In this document: positions 51,388 through 60,292 of the stretch, one piece after another | How positions within the stretch are numbered: the first letter of the stretch is position 1 | Layout: every line of letters begins with the position of its first letter | Source of the DNA: Maritalea mobilis | GTDB taxonomy: Bacteria; Pseudomonadota; Alphaproteobacteria; Rhizobiales; Devosiaceae | Assembly: GCF_004363175.1 (NCBI RefSeq) | Contig: NZ_SNYR01000003.1 | Coordinates: 191,001 to 255,000, forward strand | Direction of reading: 5' to 3' | Length of the DNA stretch: 64,000 nucleotides | Notes under the pieces: generated by a model | Told to the model about the DNA's origin: nothing | Seen by the model: only the letters and a program-made list of their open reading frames with translations | The model's database searches: none | Position numbers and translations under genes: made by a program

Positions 51388-51698
51388 ATCAAAAGCGCTT
51401 TTAATTCATGCTCCGTGAGGTCGGCAATGCACACTTGCTTTTGCCGGCTGGTTTCGCCTTTCAACACCTCAATGGCGCTGGCGCGACAACCCAGCTGCTT
51501 GGCCAATAATTTGACCACAGCCTTGTTGGCTTTGCCCTTTTCCGGCACTGCCCGCACCCGCACCACCAATTGCCCCTGCCCGTCCGCATCGGCAACAATG
51601 TCGCCAATCTCGTCGCGGCTGGCATTGGGCGTGACCTTCAAAAACAATAAAAGCCCGGCGCGTGTTTCGCGCCAGGCTTTCAATTCTGTCTCTGCCAT
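51384..51698 (-). CDS. DUF167 (YggU) family protein
   Basis: A 104-residue soluble protein with the YggU fold: LFLKVTPNASRDEIGDI, then VRVRAVPEKGKANKAVVKLL and ASAIEVLKGETSRQKQV, the usual three conserved blocks. Function is not established. It follows the YggT gene by 9 bases on the same strand, an arrangement found widely in proteobacteria, and overlaps the end of fnrN. Confidence 0.9.
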   Translation of the reverse strand: MAETELKAWRETRAGLLLFLKVTPNASRDEIGDIVADADGQGQLVVRVRAVPEKGKANKAVVKLLAKQLGCRASAIEVLKGETSRQKQVCIADLTEHELKALLI

Positions 51699-51707
51699 CG
51701 CTTTAAG

Positions 51708-51998
51708 CTAGAAAGCGTAAGGGTAGAGGTAAAGCACGATAATGCGCTGCAGCGCATAAATGCCGATAAACAATACGATTGGTGAAATGTCCAACCCGCC
51801 CACATTTGGCACCACGCGCCGGATCGGGTTCAGCACTGGTTCGGTCAATCCATTCACGACCCGCCAGATGGTGGCCACAAACTGGTTTGAATAGTTGATC
51901 ACGTTAAACTGCAACAACCAGCTCATCACGATCATGATGATTGCTACCCACCAATAAAGGTTGAGCACCAGCATAATAATTTCCAACAAAACCCGCAT
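51708..51998 (-). CDS. YggT family membrane protein
   Basis: A 96-residue protein with two hydrophobic regions (about residues 3-30 and 70-92) flanking the conserved PVLNPIRRVVPNVGGLDISP loop, which defines the YggT family. Links to osmotic stress and to cell division have been proposed for relatives. First gene of a two-gene unit with DUF167. Confidence 0.9.
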   Translation of the reverse strand: MRVLLEIIMLVLNLYWWVAIIMIVMSWLLQFNVINYSNQFVATIWRVVNGLTEPVLNPIRRVVPNVGGLDISPIVLFIGIYALQRIIVLYLYPYAF

Positions 51999-52370
51999 AG
52001 ATGTCTCCGCTTTGCGCTTATTCCCTTCCTATGTAGCTATTTGCACCGCTGTTCACAAGAGCCAGCAAGGCATTGGGGCTGATCAAGGTAAATAAGCTCA
52101 AATAAATAAAACCCGCGTCACCAGATACGCGGCGACACGGGTTTGAACTTTGACTTTTGATCCGGACGAGATACGCAAAACCAAATTCCCGTCACACCCA
52201 AATGGGTGCACAAACCGTGCCAAACTGCACATAAAGCCTCACCCCCAACATATTGCGGGTGAAGCGCCATGCCGGGCACTAAAAATCTATATTTATGAAT
52301 GTGTGTTAAGTTTTACGCCAAAAGCGATTGCGGAATGAATTGCATTTTGCAATTCAATTCGCAAATTGCG
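51999..52370. other. Structured intergenic region with no supported gene
   Basis: 372 bases between yggT and terB. It holds the hairpin at 52109-52144 and a second imperfect one, GCCTCACCC / GGGTGAAGC (about 52228-52262). Frames here lack ribosome sites and family features. A small RNA on the minus strand ending at the first hairpin is possible but I could not place a promoter. Confidence 0.5.
52109..52144 (-). terminator. Long interrupted hairpin, probable terminator
   Basis: AAACCCG / CGGGTTT, then after single mismatches GTC / GAC and CC / GG, with an 8-base loop; a TTTATTTATTT stretch follows on the minus strand. It would end transcripts coming from terB or from a small RNA. Confidence 0.6.
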
Positions 52371-52817
52371 CTATTTGATTTTGGCCGCCTGCCGCACCTC
52401 AGCCCGCAACAATGTGCGCTCACGCGCTGACACGCCAATAAGCTCAGCCACCCGCCACACCATATTGTCCTCAAGCTCATGATTGTGCTGATCCACAAAC
52501 ACCACCTGCCACATCATATTGATGATGGCGTGCTTTTCTTCCACCTCAAGTTGGTTCAAAACCGAGGTGAACGCATAAAGATCAACCGCATCATTATTTT
52601 GCTCAATCGCCAATTCCAAAAGGCTTTTCACCTCTTGTGGGCTAAGACCATAATATGATTGCAATGTGTTCTGAATTGCCTGTTTCTCATCGTCACTGCT
52701 TTCGCCATCCACAGCAGATAGATGCACCAACAAAGCTGCCACACATAGCTTTGGCTCCAATGTGGCCACATCAGTTTGCTTTTTCGCTGAAAACAATTTC
52801 TTGATGGCGTCAAACAT
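52371..52817 (-). CDS. TerB-like protein
   Basis: About 148 residues, all-helical, with the TerB (tellurite resistance B) domain: CVAALLVHLSAVDGESSDDE (acidic metal-binding loop), then AVDLYAFTSVLNQLEVEEKH and WQVVFVDQHNHELEDNMVWR with a second acidic loop. Stand-alone TerB-like proteins are common in alphaproteobacteria and do not imply a ter operon; none is seen here. AGGAAG precedes the ATG at MFDAIKKLF. Divergent from a small membrane protein. Confidence 0.85.
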   Translation of the reverse strand: MFDAIKKLFSAKKQTDVATLEPKLCVAALLVHLSAVDGESSDDEKQAIQNTLQSYYGLSPQEVKSLLELAIEQNNDAVDLYAFTSVLNQLEVEEKHAIINMMWQVVFVDQHNHELEDNMVWRVAELIGVSARERTLLRAEVRQAAKIK

Positions 52818-52864
52818 ATAGGCAGCTTCCTTTCTCACGAGTCGCCCTAAGGGTAAAATAAAAC

Positions 52865-53464
52865 ATGCGGAAAGGGAATTGTCCTTTTACGCCAACCCTT
52901 TTAGGGTCTGAACTCAACACCTATTCGGATCAAGCCCTTATGTTACGCATTACCCTTGCAATTGGTGCATTTCTTTTTTTGATGTCAGAACTTATGCGCT
53001 TTGTGGCCCATGAATATGATGCTGCCAATGCAGGGGTGCAATTGCTGGCCACGCTACTATTGAGTGTTGGGTTTTTGGCCGTTGCCTTCGGCCCGGAAAA
53101 TGGACGCATAAAGCGCTATGCTGGCTTTATGTGGGTGTTCAGCGCCTTTCTCATGGCCTTCTTCTCGTTTGATCTGTTGGGCTATGGCCGCACCAGCTTA
53201 TTTTTGCACCATGACAATTATTTGTTCTGGGCATCCCATTTGGGCGTGTTGTTGAGCGCAGCAACGTTGGCCTATGCCCATTGGCAAGTGCGACAGCAAA
53301 CAGTGTGGCACCCTGCGCCCATGCTGTTGGTTGCCACAACCGCGCTATTGGTGGGATCAAGATTGCTCAACATGCCGCTCAACTGGCAATTTGTCACCAG
53401 CATCTTGTGGAGCTTAAACCTGATTTGGATGGCGTTCAATCCGCTGAACGATCAAGCCCGCTAA
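52865..53464 (+). CDS. Membrane protein of unknown function
   Basis: 199 residues, with six hydrophobic segments in about residues 27-185. The N-terminal 25 residues before MLRITLAIGAFLF are polar and may or may not be translated; an ATG at 52940 would remove them. I see no ribosome site that decides this. No family recognised. It is convergent with the pterin dehydratase gene, 8 bases apart. Confidence 0.65.
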   Translation: MRKGNCPFTPTLLGSELNTYSDQALMLRITLAIGAFLFLMSELMRFVAHEYDAANAGVQLLATLLLSVGFLAVAFGPENGRIKRYAGFMWVFSAFLMAFFSFDLLGYGRTSLFLHHDNYLFWASHLGVLLSAATLAYAHWQVRQQTVWHPAPMLLVATTALLVGSRLLNMPLNWQFVTSILWSLNLIWMAFNPLNDQAR

Positions 53465-53472
53465 AACGGAGC

Positions 53473-53760
53473 TTAGAGCAGCTTTTCAATCGCGTTGGCC
53501 AATTCAATATCTTTTTCTGACAACCCATTTGCATCATGGGTGGTGAGCAGAATTGACACCTTATTGTACACATTGAACCATTCAGGATGGTGATTGTGCT
53601 TTTCAGCCAAAATGGCCACTGAGCTCATAAAGCCGAAAGCTTCAACAAAATTTTTGAACTTAAACTCACGCTCAATGCCGTTTTTAACCGGGTTAAACAC
53701 CCAATCTGGCAATTGGCTTAGGGCCTTTTCCCGACCCTCAATATCCAATGGTTCTACCAT
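53473..53760 (-). CDS. phhB: 4a-hydroxytetrahydrobiopterin dehydratase
   Basis: A 95-residue pterin-4a-carbinolamine dehydratase, which dehydrates the oxidised pterin made by aromatic amino acid hydroxylases. The active-site motif [16 protein letters not shown] is fully conserved, as is the DWVF strand near residue 20. No phenylalanine hydroxylase gene is in the window; many alphaproteobacteria keep this gene without it. It lies 8 bases after ccoS on the same strand and may be read with the cco genes. Confidence 0.92.
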   Translation of the reverse strand: MVEPLDIEGREKALSQLPDWVFNPVKNGIEREFKFKNFVEAFGFMSSVAILAEKHNHHPEWFNVYNKVSILLTTHDANGLSEKDIELANAIEKLL

Positions 53761-53768
53761 GAATCTCC

Positions 53769-53939
53769 CTATTCATTCTTCTCCGAACGGTCGGGCCGAT
53801 CATCTCCATCGTCCAAAATACGCATCGCCGCCCCGTCCAAATCTTCATATTGGCCACTTTTTAAAGACCATAAAAATGCGCCTAAGGCCAGTATACCAAT
53901 GATCAGGACAACGGGAATAAGGATCAATAAAGGAGTCAT
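53769..53939 (-). CDS. ccoS: CcoS/FixS, cbb3 oxidase assembly protein
   Basis: A 56-residue protein found by reading past the ccoI stop codon. It starts [20 protein letters not shown] with one transmembrane helix and continues [20 protein letters not shown], the conserved FxWxxxxGQYDDLxxxxxRIL pattern of FixS, ending in a charged tail. Its ATG overlaps the ccoI stop (ATGA). Required in studied bacteria for loading cofactors into cbb3 oxidase. Last gene of ccoGHIS. Confidence 0.92.
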   Translation of the reverse strand: MTPLLILIPVVLIIGILALGAFLWSLKSGQYEDLDGAAMRILDDGDDRPDRSEKNE

Positions 53940-56224
53940 TCAGCTGCTACCGCTTTGATTTGTGGCGCATTTGATGAATGCGTCGGGAGGTCTTTGGTTC
54001 CATCTTGCTGCCCCAAACGCAAGCGCAGGGCATTCAACGTAACGATAACGGAGGAAGAAGACATTGCCAAGGAGGCCAAAAGTGGCGTGGCATAGCCCAT
54101 CACCGCCAGAGGAATGGCCACCGCATTATAGCACAGCGCCAATGCGAAATTTTGCACCACAGCCCGGCTGGCCCGCTTGCTCAATTTCAAAGCAAATTGC
54201 ACATCGGCCAAACGGTTATGGGTGAAAATAAAGTCAGCCGCATTGCGCCCAACATCTGCCGCGCTTGATGGCGCCATCGACACATGAGCAGCCCGGAGCG
54301 CCGGCGCATCATTGATGCCATCGCCCACCATCAGCACTTTTTGATCGCCTTCACCAGCTTCTTGGATCGCCTCAACCTTTTGATCAGGTGTCAGCGCCCC
54401 ATGGGCATTTTCAACATTCAAGGTGCGGGCAACGCTGGCCACCACTTGTTTCCGGTCACCCGAAAAGATCGCTAAATCATAGCCATTAGATTTCAACTCA
54501 GCCAAAGCAGCTTGCGCATCTGGGCGCAACACATCTTCAAAGCCAAAACCAGCCACCATCTGCCCATCGCAAGACAGGTAAACTTCACTTTGCGTTGTAT
54601 CTGAGCTTTGATAATTCGGATCGCAAAAATCTGCACGACCCCAACGCCAGATTTGCCCATCAATATGTGCTTCCACGCCTGCGCCCGGCACTTCAGCCGC
54701 ATCAGCCAGCGGTGGCACGCTGCGGCCCTTGAACGCCCGCACAAAGGCTTTAGAGAAAGGATGACGTGACAATTGGGCCATTTGCAAGGCCTGATCAATG
54801 GCTTTGTCATCACCCAAAATCTGGCCGTGGAAAATGGGGGTGCCGAGGGTCAACGTGCCGGTTTTATCAAACGCAATTTTAGTGACTTGCGCCAAACGCT
54901 CCAGCGCCGCCCCGTCCTTCATCATCACCCCGCGTTCAAACAAACGCCCGGCCGCCACCACATGCACAATCGGCACCGCCAGCGCCAAAGCGCAAGGGCA
55001 TGTAATGATCAACACCGCAATGGCCGTCACTGTGGCATGATACCAATCACCATTGTAAAAGCCCCAGCCAAGGAAGGTGAACAGCGCCAGCAAATGCACA
55101 AACGGTGCATAAATTTCGGCGGCCCGATCTGCAATGCGCTTATAGCCAGCGCGGCTGCCTTCTGCCGCATCCATCAGCTCGATCATGCGCGCCAAGAAAC
55201 TTTGGTGCGCGGCCTTTTCAACCTCAATCTTCAAGGCGCCAGACAAATTGGTCGCGCCGCCCAAAACCGCGCTGTCCTTGCCGCACAATTCTGGCACCGT
55301 TTCCCCGGTCACCAACGACATATCCAATTCGCTTTTGCCTTCGATCACGCGGCCATCCACCGGAATGCGCTCACCCGCAGCCACTTCCAGCACCATGCCC
55401 ACTTGCACCTCATTGAGCTTGATAAATTCGCGCTCACCATTGGGCAAAATCTGCACCGCGCCCTTGGGGGCCAGCGACGCCAAGCCGCGCACCGCAGAAC
55501 GGGCCCGTTCGCGCATCACATGGTCTAAAGTGCGGCCAATCAACAAGAAGAATAGAAGGGTCACCGACGCATCGAAATAGGCATGTTGGCCTGAATTGAT
55601 GGTTTCGAAAATGCTCAACCCTAACGCCAGCAAAACGGCGAGAGAGATCGGCACGTCCATATTCAACCGCCCATGGCGCAAGGCCCCCCATGCGGATTTA
55701 TAAAAGACCTGTCCCGAGAAAAACACGGTTGGCACCGCAATCAGCGCCGAAATCCAATGGAACAGATCCCGCGTGCTTTCATTGGCACCAGACCAGATGG
55801 AAACCGAAAACAACATAATGTTCATGGCGGCAAAGCCCGCCACAGCCATGGACAAGATCAGTTTGGACAGGCTTTTGTCTTTACCCGCCTCTTCCACATC
55901 CAACAAAAAGCTGCGATAGCCGGCCCGGCGAATGGCCTCAACCATGTCCATGGGCGCAGCCCCGGCCAGCGCCTTGAACACCACTTTCACCCGCTTGGTG
56001 GACATGTTTACCCGGGCAGAACTAACCATTTCAAGGTCAGCCAACTCGGTTTCGATGGAGCGAATGCAAGCGGCGCAATACATATCAGGCACGCCAAATT
56101 CCACTTGCTTTTGCCCACCGCCTAAATCGGCAGAGGCCGCAATAATCGCTTCATTGCTGATTTGGCTGGCACCATCTTCAATCAGATCAGAACCAGCCTC
56201 TACACCCGGGGCGCAGCAGCTCAT
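53936..56224 (-). CDS. ccoI: CcoI/FixI copper-transporting P1B-type ATPase
   Basis: Exports copper across the inner membrane for insertion into cbb3 oxidase. A Cys-rich start MSCCAPG is followed by a heavy-metal-associated domain with PDMYCAACIRS (about residues 46-56), the actuator SLVTGET (about 305), the membrane metal site TCPCALALAVP (about 405-415), the phosphorylation site FDKTGTLTLG (about 453) and GDGINDAPAL (about 636). Full length at 762. Its ATG overlaps the ccoH stop and its stop overlaps ccoS, so it sits in a tight ccoGHIS operon. Confidence 0.96.
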   Translation of the reverse strand: MSCCAPGVEAGSDLIEDGASQISNEAIIAASADLGGGQKQVEFGVPDMYCAACIRSIETELADLEMVSSARVNMSTKRVKVVFKALAGAAPMDMVEAIRRAGYRSFLLDVEEAGKDKSLSKLILSMAVAGFAAMNIMLFSVSIWSGANESTRDLFHWISALIAVPTVFFSGQVFYKSAWGALRHGRLNMDVPISLAVLLALGLSIFETINSGQHAYFDASVTLLFFLLIGRTLDHVMRERARSAVRGLASLAPKGAVQILPNGEREFIKLNEVQVGMVLEVAAGERIPVDGRVIEGKSELDMSLVTGETVPELCGKDSAVLGGATNLSGALKIEVEKAAHQSFLARMIELMDAAEGSRAGYKRIADRAAEIYAPFVHLLALFTFLGWGFYNGDWYHATVTAIAVLIITCPCALALAVPIVHVVAAGRLFERGVMMKDGAALERLAQVTKIAFDKTGTLTLGTPIFHGQILGDDKAIDQALQMAQLSRHPFSKAFVRAFKGRSVPPLADAAEVPGAGVEAHIDGQIWRWGRADFCDPNYQSSDTTQSEVYLSCDGQMVAGFGFEDVLRPDAQAALAELKSNGYDLAIFSGDRKQVVASVARTLNVENAHGALTPDQKVEAIQEAGEGDQKVLMVGDGINDAPALRAAHVSMAPSSAADVGRNAADFIFTHNRLADVQFALKLSKRASRAVVQNFALALCYNAVAIPLAVMGYATPLLASLAMSSSSVIVTLNALRLRLGQQDGTKDLPTHSSNAPQIKAVAAE

Positions 56225-56709
56225 TATTTTGTCTCCACCATAAACCGCTCGCGATAAACAAACGGAATGTCATTTTCGCTGACCAACTGCAGTTCAATAT
56301 CCCATGCGCCAAAGCCCAATTCATGGTCCACAACAAAGTCGCCATTCGCATCTGGCAACAAGGTGACCATATGGTCTTCGCGCTCATGGCTTGGGCGCAT
56401 CAATTTCGCTTCAGCCTGCTCTGCCACCACGGGGGCGCCTTTCGCATCCAACAAGCGATAACGCAAAGTGCCCTGCTCAACCGCCAAAGTTGGGGTCCAG
56501 CCCAATGCATCTTGCGCCCGGTTGGCCACCAGCTTTTCATTATAATGCTGGCTGGCGACATAGGAGTTTTTCACCACAAGCCCGGTCCAACTGGTCGTGG
56601 CAAAATAGGCCATGATCAAATTGACGGTGATGATGGTGCCGAAAAATAAGCCGATTACCATCAGCATATGCTTGCCGGTAAATTCTTTTGGCTTTTGAGG
56701 GTTAGACAT
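56224..56709 (-). CDS. ccoH: CcoH/FixH, cbb3 oxidase assembly protein
   Basis: About 161 residues with one N-terminal transmembrane helix (FTGKHMLMVIGLFFGTIITV, about residues 9-28) and a periplasmic domain with VVKNSYVASQHYNEK, the FixH signature. It stabilises the assembling cbb3 oxidase and works with CcoI. GGAG lies 8 bases before the chosen ATG (MSNPQKPKEF); Met codons 15 bases upstream are alternatives. Its stop overlaps the ccoI ATG (TAATG). Confidence 0.93.
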   Translation of the reverse strand: MSNPQKPKEFTGKHMLMVIGLFFGTIITVNLIMAYFATTSWTGLVVKNSYVASQHYNEKLVANRAQDALGWTPTLAVEQGTLRYRLLDAKGAPVVAEQAEAKLMRPSHEREDHMVTLLPDANGDFVVDHELGFGAWDIELQLVSENDIPFVYRERFMVETK

Positions 56710-56725
56710 TGATTGCTCCATCATT

Positions 56726-58294
56726 CTACTCCCGTGGCATCTCAAATTTAACTGTTTCGCGAGAGCTTTCCTCGCCAAACAAATCGGTCACCACAAAATC
56801 AAACCGTACAGGATTCTCGTTCAATTGTTGAGGCATGGCGCGGACATAAACCCGCACAGGCAACACCCGATCTGGCTCCACGTCCAGCACGATTGAGCTT
56901 TGCGGTTCATCAACGGAGCTGGCCAATGTCATCTCACCGCCCGGCAAACCTTCCAGCGACAAGCGCACAGTGCGGGGCTCAGGCGTCATGTTCAGCACTT
57001 TCACATCATAGCCATTGCGCACAGCCCCATCTGAAAGCATCACATAAAGTGGGTTCCGGTCATGCTGCACATTCACGTCCAACCGATCCCGCAGAGACAA
57101 GGCGACAAGCATCGCCACGCCAATCGCTGCCCAGAAACAGAAATAAACCAGTGTGCGCCACCGGATGATGGAACGCCAATTGGTGCGGCGCACGCGATCC
57201 AACAAATTGCCTTCGCCATCGCGCACTTTGGTCGGGTCAATCGTTGATGACCCGCTGGTCGCCAATTGCATATTTTCGTTGTAATCGTTCAGCGTGGTGT
57301 AAGAAATCAAGCCGCGCTCACGCCCCAGCTTGTCCATCACATTGTCGCACGCATCGATGCACAAGGCACAGGTGATACATTCAAGCTGCTGCCCATCGCG
57401 AATATCAATCCCCATGGGGCATACGGCCACACAGGCATTGCAATCCACGCAATCGCCAATCGGAATACCTTCCTTGATCGCTTTTTTGGAATGCTTGGTG
57501 CGGGGTTCACCGCGCCAATCATTATAGGTCACGGTCAGCGAATGTTCGTCCAACATCGCGCCCTGAATTCGCGGCCATGGGCACATATAAGTACACACCT
57601 GCTCGCGCATCAGGCCACCAAAGGTGTAAGTGGTGGCCGTCAGGATTAAAATGGTGAAATAGGCCACCATCGGCGCGTCGAAATGGATCACATCCATAAA
57701 CAAGGTCGGCGCATCAGCAAAATAGAATATCCAAGCGCCGCCAGTGGCCACGCCGATCAGCAGCCAAGTACTATGTTTCGCCACCCGCCGCCAAATTTTA
57801 TTGAACGACCAAGGGGCACTATCCAGCTTCATGCGTTGGTTGCGGTCGCCTTCAAAAAAGCGTTCCACCACCAAGAACAAATCCACCCACACGGTTTGCG
57901 GGCAAGTATAACCACACCAAGCACGGCCCACCGTGGACGTGATCAAAAACAGCCCCACCCCGGCCATCACCAACAGGCCCGCCACATAATAAAATTCCTG
58001 CGGCCAAATCTCGATGAAAAAGAAATAAAAGCGCCGATTGGCCAAATCCACCAGCACCGCTTGGTCTGGCGCATATTCGCCCCTGTCAAACCGCAACCAT
58101 GGGGTGATGTAATAAATCCCCAAGGTCACGATCATGATCAACCATTTCAAACGGCGGAAATTACCGCTGGCGCGCTTTGGAAAAATCTTTTTCCGCGCAG
58201 CATAAAGCGGCGGGCGTTTGCCCGCTCGGTTGACCGCTTCTACGTCAAAATCTTCAACCTGAGGTTCCCCTTGGGAGGAGCTTATATCTGTCAT
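56726..58294 (-). CDS. ccoG: CcoG/FixG/RdxA, iron-sulfur membrane protein
   Basis: A 522-residue inner-membrane protein; CcoG proteins act as cupric reductases in cbb3 oxidase biogenesis. Several hydrophobic helices occur in the first half. The RAWCGYTCPQTVW segment (about 126-138) is conserved, followed by two ferredoxin-type clusters CVDCNACVAVCPMGID (about 280) and CITCALCIDACD (about 307). The C-terminal periplasmic Ig-like domain ends in EESSRETVKF. AGGGATC precedes the ATG. First gene of ccoGHIS, with an FNR-type site 62-75 bases upstream. Confidence 0.96.
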   Translation of the reverse strand: MTDISSSQGEPQVEDFDVEAVNRAGKRPPLYAARKKIFPKRASGNFRRLKWLIMIVTLGIYYITPWLRFDRGEYAPDQAVLVDLANRRFYFFFIEIWPQEFYYVAGLLVMAGVGLFLITSTVGRAWCGYTCPQTVWVDLFLVVERFFEGDRNQRMKLDSAPWSFNKIWRRVAKHSTWLLIGVATGGAWIFYFADAPTLFMDVIHFDAPMVAYFTILILTATTYTFGGLMREQVCTYMCPWPRIQGAMLDEHSLTVTYNDWRGEPRTKHSKKAIKEGIPIGDCVDCNACVAVCPMGIDIRDGQQLECITCALCIDACDNVMDKLGRERGLISYTTLNDYNENMQLATSGSSTIDPTKVRDGEGNLLDRVRRTNWRSIIRWRTLVYFCFWAAIGVAMLVALSLRDRLDVNVQHDRNPLYVMLSDGAVRNGYDVKVLNMTPEPRTVRLSLEGLPGGEMTLASSVDEPQSSIVLDVEPDRVLPVRVYVRAMPQQLNENPVRFDFVVTDLFGEESSRETVKFEMPRE

Positions 58295-58355
58295 GCTAAA
58301 TGATCCCTATCCATCGCATTGGATCTAAGACTAGATTATTCCAACCAACCAATTG

Positions 58356-58369
58356 TTGATATGGGTCAA
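58356..58369 (-). promoter_or_regulatory. FNR-type site of the ccoGHIS operon
   Basis: TTGAT-ATGG-GTCAA on the plus strand; one mismatch to TTGAT-N4-ATCAA. Centre is about 68 bases before the ccoG ATG. The FnrN-type protein in this window is the likely binder. Confidence 0.65.
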
Positions 58370-58491
58370 TTCCCCTCGCGACAATTTGTCAGCCTCGGAA
58401 CAAACATCCTGCTCACCAAATTATGATTGTGAGCCCCAGCGACCGCCCGCTATAGTTTCAATCAATTCCTTGCAAAAATATGGTGACCATT

Positions 58492-58944
<453 letters not shown>

Positions 58945-58992
58945 GTCTCAAAACAAAGGAAACACGCGGAAAATTCTTGTCAACCAGATGTT

Positions 58993-59871
58993 ATGCCGTT
59001 AGCTTTTGACAAAGCATTTTTGACGGATTTTTCTATGTATACTCAGAATGAGCTCGTTGCACAGCCGCGCTATTTCTGGCGACGTTTTTTTGCCCTCATA
59101 ATCGACGCCTTATTGTTTCAAATAGCCATCTTCATATTGGTGCTGGTTGTTAATCCCATTGTGCCATTTGAATTGCGGGCGACATTTCCAATCGGTCATA
59201 CCCAATGCGCCAATGTAATTGAAAATCAGACGCTTAGTGAGATTGCAGACCTCACTGATCCAGATCGATCAGCCCACCGCAAATATGTGATATGTGAACA
59301 CTCATTTTTTGGTCTTAACCCAGCGCGGAACATTCTGGTTAGAACAGAAACGCGCGCACCAGGATCAAATTTTTCTCAATATAAACAATTGAATGTGCCA
59401 CTGACCAGCAATGGCAAACTCGATCATGCTCACTCAGCACTCGATTATGTAAATTTGTTTTTGCCACTTATTATGGCGCTCTTTATTTTTAAATATGCGG
59501 CAACTCCCGGCAAACTGCTTTTAGGTCTTCGGGTTATCTCCGATCAAAGAAACGTTCCATTTTTGCGCTGCATGTTGCGAGAATATCTGAAGGTTTTGCC
59601 TCTATTGCCCTTGATGCTGGCCACTGCCGGTCTTTCACTATACTTCTCAAACCTTGAACTGAAACAAGCATTGATAACAACAGTCTCACTGCTCAGCTCT
59701 CCAATCTATGTGATAGTTTTGCCAGCATTATCTATTGGCCTCGTCATCGTTTGGTATGTTTGGCCGCTCTTAAAATGGAGAAACCAAATGCCTTATGATC
59801 GCATCACGAATTTCTACGTGATCAAGAAAATCTCCGCTTCAAAACAGCCAATCACCGAGCTTGTTGAATGA
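58993..59871 (+). CDS. RDD family membrane protein
   Basis: 292 residues with an N-terminal cytoplasmic piece, then the RDD-type first helix RRFFALIIDALLFQIAIFIL, a long loop of about 90 residues containing two cysteines (HTQCANV, VICEHSF), a second helix and the typical TPGKLLLGLRVISDQR block, and two more helices near residues 200-260. The middle loop is larger than in most family members. RDD proteins are proposed transporters or antiporter subunits. An ATG at 59035 is an alternative start. Its stop overlaps the cupin gene (ATGA). Base use is slightly more AT-rich than the neighbours. Confidence 0.78.
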   Translation: MPLAFDKAFLTDFSMYTQNELVAQPRYFWRRFFALIIDALLFQIAIFILVLVVNPIVPFELRATFPIGHTQCANVIENQTLSEIADLTDPDRSAHRKYVICEHSFFGLNPARNILVRTETRAPGSNFSQYKQLNVPLTSNGKLDHAHSALDYVNLFLPLIMALFIFKYAATPGKLLLGLRVISDQRNVPFLRCMLREYLKVLPLLPLMLATAGLSLYFSNLELKQALITTVSLLSSPIYVIVLPALSIGLVIVWYVWPLLKWRNQMPYDRITNFYVIKKISASKQPITELVE

Positions 59872-60224
59872 CCAACAAGCCCATCAATTTAGTAGAAAAA
59901 TTTGCGACATTTTCTGAACATTGGTCGCCCAAAATTGTGGCGCAGCTTAATGATTATGATGTGCTGATCGCCAAGGTGGAGGGCGAGTTTAACTGGCACA
60001 ACCATCCCGATACCGACGAAATGTTTATGGTGATTGAAGGCGAAATCACCATTGAAATGAAAGATGGTGACGTCACGCTCGGCCCCGGCGAAATATATGT
60101 AGTGCCGAAAGGCAAAGACCATCGCCCGGTGGCCAAAAAAGAGGCCAAGATCATGCTGATTGAGCCGCAAGGCGTGCCGAACACAGGTGACCCGGCCACC
60201 GCCAAAACAAAAGAATGGCGCTAA
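59868..60224 (+). CDS. Small single-domain cupin protein
   Basis: A 118-residue cupin fold. Motif 1 is FNWHNHPDTDEMFMVIEGE (two His and a Glu as metal ligands) and motif 2 is GPGEIYVVPKGKDHRPVAKK with the third histidine. It starts VEKFATFSEHWSPKIVAQLN, a pattern shared with other small stand-alone cupins of unknown role. Overlaps the RDD gene stop by 4 bases, so the two are coupled. Substrate unknown. Confidence 0.88.
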   Translation: MTNKPINLVEKFATFSEHWSPKIVAQLNDYDVLIAKVEGEFNWHNHPDTDEMFMVIEGEITIEMKDGDVTLGPGEIYVVPKGKDHRPVAKKEAKIMLIEPQGVPNTGDPATAKTKEWR

Positions 60225-60292
60225 CCCTCTTGTCATAAAACAATGGCCGATCATAATGGGGTCAAGACCTGTTCGTCAGCCAAGGCTTTTTC

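Noticed and set aside
52150..52338. Open frame of 62 codons in the gene-free stretch
   Set aside because: No ribosome site, no family features, and composition unlike the neighbouring genes.
52371..52817. A tellurite resistance operon
   Set aside because: Only a stand-alone TerB-like gene is present; no terACDEZ genes are nearby.
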